Shown here: in pieces, positions 7,564-11,675 of the stretch
Layout of the letters: every line of letters begins with the position of its first letter
Position numbering within the stretch: the first letter of the stretch is position 1
DNA from: Deinococcus sp.
GTDB lineage: Bacteria; Deinococcota; Deinococci; Deinococcales; Deinococcaceae
Length of the DNA stretch: 11,675 bases
Assembly: GCA_025351205.1 (NCBI GenBank)
Contig: JANXWI010000104.1
Coordinates: 1 to 11,675 of the forward strand
Reading direction: 5' to 3'
Made by a program: the position numbers and the translations under genes
Notes under the pieces: generated by a model
What the model was told of the DNA's origin: nothing
The model's database searches: none
What the model saw: the letters and a program-made list of their open reading frames with translations, nothing else

Positions 7564-8238
7564 ATGTACCAGGAAGGCCAGCCCATCCGTCTGCTGCTCG
7601 TGGACGACCATCCGGTGGTGCGCAAAGGCACCCGCGATCTGCTCGATACCGAGCACGATTTTCAGGTGGTCGGTGAGGCGGCGAGCGGCGAGGAGGCCAT
7701 CCTCAAGGCGCGCGAACTGACCCCGGACGTGATCCTGATGGACGTGTCGATGCCCGGCATGAACGGCATCGAGGCGACCAAGCAGATCAAGGCCGAGAGG
7801 CCCGCCCAGAACGTGCTGGTCCTCACCAGCTACGACGACGACGCCTATATTTTCGCCCTGCTGGAAGCGGGCGCGGCGGGTTACCTGCTCAAGAACGCCA
7901 GTGAATCGGAGCTGCTGGGCGCGGTGCGGGCGGTGGCCGCCGGGGAGAGCGCCCTGCATCCCAGCGTGGCGCGCAAGGTGCTGGAGCGCTTCAGCACCAC
8001 GTCCACCGTCAGTGCGCCGCTCGACACCCTCAGCCAGCGCGAACTGGAGGTGCTGCGCATCGCCGCCACGGGCCGCACCAACAAGGAAATCGCCCGCGAC
8101 CTCGACATCTCACCGCGCACGGTGCAGGTCCACCTCGCCAACATCTTTTCCAAGCTGGGTGTGGGCAGCCGCACCGAGGCAGTATTGATCGGGATCAAGC
8201 GCGGCTGGGTCAGCCTGAACGACACCCAGCCAGGCTGA
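7564..8238 (+). CDS. NarL/FixJ-type response regulator (REC plus LuxR HTH)
   Basis: DNA-binding partner of the histidine kinase encoded 10 nt downstream. The 224-residue protein has an N-terminal receiver domain (about 8-122) with acidic pocket Asp14/Asp15, phosphoacceptor Asp60 in VILMDVSMPGMNG, Thr88 and Lys110. A linker leads to a LuxR-type helix-turn-helix (about 153-215) with the signature LSQRELEVLRIAATGRTNKE and DLDISPRTVQVHLANIFSKL. All residues needed for phosphorylation are present. The ATG at 7564 is supported by a -10 box 6 nt upstream, and the protein has the normal family length. Target genes cannot be read from the sequence. Autoregulation is possible but no operator repeat is obvious before the gene. 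Confidence 0.95.
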   Translation: MYQEGQPIRLLLVDDHPVVRKGTRDLLDTEHDFQVVGEAASGEEAILKARELTPDVILMDVSMPGMNGIEATKQIKAERPAQNVLVLTSYDDDAYIFALLEAGAAGYLLKNASESELLGAVRAVAAGESALHPSVARKVLERFSTTSTVSAPLDTLSQRELEVLRIAATGRTNKEIARDLDISPRTVQVHLANIFSKLGVGSRTEAVLIGIKRGWVSLNDTQPG

Positions 8239-8248
8239 GCGGTTCGTC

Positions 8249-11185
8249 ATGACTGCCGACTGGACGCCGCTGTTGCTGCCGCTCTCGCAGGCGCAGAGTG
8301 TTCAGGCCTTTGCCAGCCTGCTCGCAGAGGGTGTGATGCACCGGACCCACGCGCACGGCGTCCGGGTCTGTCTGATGAGCGGCGAGGCCCAGCCGCCAGC
8401 GCCGCCGACCCCACTGGCCGAACTCGGACGCGGACTGGCCCTGTGTGAGCCTGCTCCGTGCGACCCGGCGCTGTGGACCCAGGCCGCGCACGCCGGGGGC
8501 CATGCCAGGCGCGGCATGCACCGCGCACTGCTGCTCGGCCCGCTGCTGCTCGACGTGGTGGGCGGGGAGTGGGGGGGCGGCCAGAGTGAAGGCGATGACG
8601 CCAGCGTTCTGGAAGCGCTGCTGGCCCTGGCCCCGATTCTCGGGCTGGCCTTCGAGGGTGTGCAGGCCCGCGAGGCTCGGCGCGGCACGGGGCGCGAACA
8701 GGAAAGCATGACCCGGCTCGTCCGCCGTATGGGCGGCAGCCTGGACCTGCCGCAGCTGCTTCAGGCCACCGCCGAAACGGCGGCCCAGGCGCTGGGCTTC
8801 GAGCGCGCCCTGGTCGGCCTGCTGGACACGGCCTTCGGGGGAGAGCAGGCCCGCACCGGCGAGGTGTTCACCCACGGCTTTGCCGAAGACTTCAGCGGCG
8901 GCGTGGGCATCGGTCCGGCCTCCTTCGAGCGGATGTTCGTGCGCGGCGAGGCCATCGTGTACGAGCGTGCCAGCGACCTGGGCGGCAAAATGAGCGCGGG
9001 GCTGGCCGAACTCAACCCGGAAACCGCCGTGATCGCGCCCCTTTCGGCGCGGGGCCGCCCGCTCGGGGTGCTGTACGCCGACACCCCGCGCCAGGTGGGC
9101 GTCACGGAAGGCGACCTGTGGCTGGTGCTGTCGCTGGCGGAGCAGGCCAGCCTGAGCATCGACAACGCCCGCCTGTACGCCGAAGAAACCCGCAAACGCC
9201 AGTCTGCCGAGGCCATGCGCGAGGTGGGCCACCTGCTGGCGTCCAGCCTGCACCTGGGCCAGACCTACGCGGCGGTGCTGGAGCGGGCCGCAGACCTGTT
9301 CGGCTGTGCTGCCTGCGCCATCTATGAACTGGCACCTGACGGGCGCACCCTGACCATCCGCAGCGCCGTGGGCCTGAACAACGAATACGTGCTGCGCAGC
9401 AAGGTCAGGCTGGGGGCCGGGGTGATCGGGCAGGCGGTGGCCCGGGCGGAGACGGTCTCGGTGCGAGACTTCGTGGCCGCTGGACCGGGCGGCGGCAGCC
9501 GCTACACCAGGCAGCTTCTCGCGCAGGGCCGTTACCCGTTCCGGGGCGTGGTGGGCCTGCCGCTGAGCGTACGCGGGCGGGTGCTGGGCGGGCTGGCGCT
9601 GTACTTCCAGGCCGCGCTGCCCCTGAGCGGAGACGACCTGTCACTGGCCGCCGTGTTCGCGGCGCAGGCCGCCCTGGCCATCGAGAACGCCCGGCTGTAC
9701 GAGGAAGAGGTGCGCCGGGAGCGTGAATCGGCGGCGCTGCTGGGCGTCTCCAGGCTTCAGACCCAGGATCACGACCTGCCAGACCTTCAGGAGACCGTGC
9801 GGCTGGCGGTGCAGGCCATGAACGGCGAGCGCGGCCTGCTGCACCTGTACCCTGGCCCGGACGAAGCTGAAGTGCCGGAACAGGCCAGCCACAACATGAA
9901 TTTCAGCCAGGACGACCTGCCTGCCCTGCGGGCACAGCTCGGACGCGGTCCCAGACGCCTGAGCCGACGCCACGCTCTGCCGGGGGCGGCCTCGGCGTTG
10001 ATCGTGCCGGTGCGCAGCGGTCAGGACACGCTCGGCTTCCTGTACGTCGATCACGCGGGGGAGGAAGCGCCCACGGACCGCATCCTGACACTTGCGAAGG
10101 CCATCGCCGACCAGGTGGGCCTGGCCTGTACCCGTTCACGCCTGCTCTCGGCCCTGGAGCGCCAGGAGACCCGCTACCGCCAGCTGGCCGAGGGGGCGCA
10201 CGACCTGATCCTCAGCGCCGACGCCGCCGGAACCGTGCAGTACGCCAATCCGGCCTGTGAGCGGCTGCTGGGCGAGGTGGTGGGCGAGAACCTGCACGCC
10301 CTGCTCCAGGAACCCTGGCGAACGGAGTTCAGGGCGGCCTGGCAGACCTGCCTGGACTCGCCTGAGAGCGGTGGGCGCTGCGAACTGCGGCTGCCCGCAG
10401 TGACGCGCACCCTGCACCTGGAGGTGCGGCTCTCGAAGGTCCAGCCGGGCAGCGGCATGCTGCTGGTGGCCCGCGACATCTCCGAACTGGAACTGCTGAT
10501 GACCGAAATCAACCGCCGCGCCCTGGAAATGGAGCAGGCCGACGAGCGGCAGCTGGAACTGCGCAGCTTCCTGTCGCTGTTCACCCAGGCCCAGGAGGAG
10601 GAACGGGGCCGCATCTCGCGCGAGCTGCACGACGACACCTCGCAGGTGCTGGTCGCCATCGGTCGCCAGATCGAGCGGCTTTCCAGGGGCCTGTCCGGCG
10701 AGCGTCTGGCCCAAGCCGAGGCCATCCGCGCGGAGCTGAACGGCGCCATCGAAGGAGTGCGCCGCTTTGCCCGCAACCTGCGTCCCAGCGTGCTGGACGA
10801 TCTGGGGCTGCTGCCCGCCCTGGAGTGGCTGGCCTCGCAGGCCCTGACCCCGACCCGCCTGGAGATCCAGGGCTTTGAACGCAGGTTGCCCGCCGCCGCC
10901 GAGCTGACCCTGTTCCGCATGGTGCAAGAAGGGCTGGGCAACACCGACCGCCACGCCGACGCGGGCAGCGCCGCCATCCGGGTGGTGTTCGCGCCCTTGG
11001 AGGTGACGGTCACGCTCAGCGACGACGGTGTGGGCTTCTCGCCCGAGCAGGCCGCCAGACAGGCGCAGGCCGGACACCTGGGCCTGACCGGCATGCGCGA
11101 GCGGGTCCTGCTGGCAGGCGGACGGCTCGTGGTGAGCAGCCAGCCGGGGCAGGGAAGCACCTTGCAGTTCAGCTTGCCGGGGTAG
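8249..11185 (+). CDS. Soluble multi-GAF/PAS sensor histidine kinase (HisKA_3 type)
   Basis: Cytoplasmic sensor kinase of the NarX/LiaS-like class, expected to phosphorylate the response regulator just upstream. Its 978 residues contain no signal peptide or membrane segment. Order of domains: a divergent GAF-like region (about 15-142), GAF1 (about 165-312), GAF2 (about 336-485), a shorter GAF3 (about 510-635), PAS (about 643-748), a coiled connector, HisKA_3 (about 780-860) and HATPase_c (about 884-978). The phosphoacceptor is His794 in RISRELHDDTSQVL. The ATP-binding N box has Asn898 and His902 (MVQEGLGNTDRHADA), the G1 box is DDGVGF (925-930) and the G2 box is GHLGLTGMRERV (942-953). GAF linkers end in the usual SIDNARLY and AIENARLY motifs. 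Ligands are unknown. No bilin-attachment motif is evident and no haem site can be assigned. The gene follows its partner by 10 nt, so the two are co-transcribed. Confidence 0.95.
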   Translation: MTADWTPLLLPLSQAQSVQAFASLLAEGVMHRTHAHGVRVCLMSGEAQPPAPPTPLAELGRGLALCEPAPCDPALWTQAAHAGGHARRGMHRALLLGPLLLDVVGGEWGGGQSEGDDASVLEALLALAPILGLAFEGVQAREARRGTGREQESMTRLVRRMGGSLDLPQLLQATAETAAQALGFERALVGLLDTAFGGEQARTGEVFTHGFAEDFSGGVGIGPASFERMFVRGEAIVYERASDLGGKMSAGLAELNPETAVIAPLSARGRPLGVLYADTPRQVGVTEGDLWLVLSLAEQASLSIDNARLYAEETRKRQSAEAMREVGHLLASSLHLGQTYAAVLERAADLFGCAACAIYELAPDGRTLTIRSAVGLNNEYVLRSKVRLGAGVIGQAVARAETVSVRDFVAAGPGGGSRYTRQLLAQGRYPFRGVVGLPLSVRGRVLGGLALYFQAALPLSGDDLSLAAVFAAQAALAIENARLYEEEVRRERESAALLGVSRLQTQDHDLPDLQETVRLAVQAMNGERGLLHLYPGPDEAEVPEQASHNMNFSQDDLPALRAQLGRGPRRLSRRHALPGAASALIVPVRSGQDTLGFLYVDHAGEEAPTDRILTLAKAIADQVGLACTRSRLLSALERQETRYRQLAEGAHDLILSADAAGTVQYANPACERLLGEVVGENLHALLQEPWRTEFRAAWQTCLDSPESGGRCELRLPAVTRTLHLEVRLSKVQPGSGMLLVARDISELELLMTEINRRALEMEQADERQLELRSFLSLFTQAQEEERGRISRELHDDTSQVLVAIGRQIERLSRGLSGERLAQAEAIRAELNGAIEGVRRFARNLRPSVLDDLGLLPALEWLASQALTPTRLEIQGFERRLPAAAELTLFRMVQEGLGNTDRHADAGSAAIRVVFAPLEVTVTLSDDGVGFSPEQAARQAQAGHLGLTGMRERVLLAGGRLVVSSQPGQGSTLQFSLPG

Positions 11186-11401
11186 AGGAGACGGTTTTGA
11201 AGCGGCTGATCGTGGGTAAATTGAGTTCTGGTTCAATACTTATCGGTGGTGAAAGCTTTCATGATTCGCAATACGCTGCCATCAACCCAGGTGAATTCGT
11301 ACTGCACAGCTCATCGTCCAGAGTTCGTGTAAGCTGGATGCTGACGCAAACGGCGTTTTCGGCTTGTTCCGCGCTGTATACAGCCTCCCTCTCCAGCCAG
11401 A
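11186..11401. other. Low-GC stretch between convergent genes; possible gene remnant
   Basis: This 216-nt region is near 50% GC by eye, well below its neighbours. On the plus strand AGGAG (11186-11190) lies 6 nt before a TTG at 11197 that opens a 112-codon frame (11197-11535, starting LKRLIVGKLSSGSILIGGES). Its last 134 nt run antisense through the end of the pseudouridine synthase gene and its third-position G/C is only about half, so I do not call it as a gene. On the minus strand a short frame (about 11310-11239, including YEFTWVDGSVLRIMKAFTTD) also looks protein-like but has no proper upstream part. A perfect 12-bp palindrome lies at 11373-11384. Confidence 0.4.
11373..11384. repeat. Perfect 12-bp palindrome
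   Basis: GCTGTATACAGC is self-complementary and lies 18 nt beyond the stop codon of the convergent pseudouridine synthase gene. As an RNA hairpin it would be short and lacks a T-tract, so terminator function is doubtful. Confidence 0.4.
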
Positions 11402-11675
11402 TCAATCCAGATCTGTTCCGGCCTCCGCCCAGAGTGCCGCGATGTCGGCGGCCAGCGGCACTTCCAGTCGCATCTGTGCGCCCGACCACTCGAACTCCAG
11501 TTTCCAGGCGTGCAGGGCCTGACGGTCCAGAATGAGTGCCCGCCGCTGGTCTGCGCTCAGTGCGTCGGCCACAAAATTTACGAAGGCCGACGGATCGCGC
11601 CCGTAGATCTTGTCGCCCACCATCGGCAGCCCCGCAAAGCTCAGGTGCGCCCGGATCTGGTGCAGCCGCCCGCTC
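11402..11675 (-). CDS. RluA-family pseudouridine synthase, C-terminal part (runs off the right edge)
   Basis: Enzyme that isomerises uridine to pseudouridine in rRNA or tRNA. Only the last 90 residues are in the window, read from 11674 down to the stop at 11402-11404. They hold the family's conserved motif SGRLHQIRAHL, then LPMVGDKIYG, and near the end LHAWKLEFEW and PLAADIAALW, which match the RluA/RluC/RluD core. The catalytic-Asp motif (GRLD type) and any S4 domain lie outside, so the specific RNA target cannot be assigned. The gene converges on the histidine-kinase gene with a 216-nt gap. Confidence 0.9.
   Translation of the reverse strand, partial: SGRLHQIRAHLSFAGLPMVGDKIYGRDPSAFVNFVADALSADQRRALILDRQALHAWKLEFEWSGAQMRLEVPLAADIAALWAEAGTDLD

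Noticed and set aside
7472..7720. 82-codon frame starting before the response regulator
   Set aside because: It overlaps the response regulator in another frame, has no promoter or ribosome site of its own, and its sequence is low-complexity.
8210..9253. 347-codon minus-strand open frame opposite the histidine kinase
   Set aside because: Antisense to the GAF region, with low-complexity composition and no promoter; also true for the similar frame at 10136-11236.

Overview
The window looks like chromosomal DNA of a Deinococcus or a close relative. The evidence is high GC with strong third-position G/C in the coding frames, a RecQ helicase with tandem HRDC domains, and repeated TANNNT -10 boxes placed 6-7 nt before start codons. 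That placement is the leaderless-transcript arrangement described for Deinococcus. The genus call is an inference from these traits and from protein character; no database search was run.

Left part (1-2320, minus strand): the 5' half of glgB (glycogen branching enzyme, cut by the window edge), then hisH and hisB. hisB is upstream of hisH, 19 nt apart, and they probably form one histidine-biosynthesis transcript. glgB has its own -10 box and is probably transcribed separately. hisB begins with an unusual repeat-rich N-terminal extension. A 160-bp divergent region containing a perfect 16-bp palindrome separates hisB from a plus-strand gene for an exported Bmp/PnrA-type substrate-binding protein (2480-3628).

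Middle (3629-7563, plus strand): a spacer with a long inverted repeat, then a DUF2239 protein behind a near-consensus sigma-70 promoter whose 17-bp spacer is filled with inverted repeats. Next come recQ, starting at a GTG with a leaderless promoter, and a secreted M15 peptidoglycan peptidase whose start codon overlaps the recQ stop. A 230-bp gap with an AT-rich patch follows.

Right part (7564-11675): a two-component pair, a NarL/FixJ response regulator and a 978-residue soluble histidine kinase with three GAF domains, a probable degenerate fourth, PAS, HisKA_3 and HATPase_c. They are 10 nt apart and surely co-transcribed. A 216-bp low-GC stretch of uncertain content separates the kinase gene from the 3' end of a convergent RluA-family pseudouridine synthase gene.

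Functionally this is mostly housekeeping and stress-related chromosome: glycogen, histidine, DNA repair, cell-wall turnover, sensing and RNA modification. I see no transposon, CRISPR array, tRNA or rRNA. The least explained parts are the DUF2239 gene with its operator-like promoter, the 16-bp palindrome before the Bmp gene, the repeated sequence at the starts of the two divergent genes, and the low-GC tail at 11186-11401.
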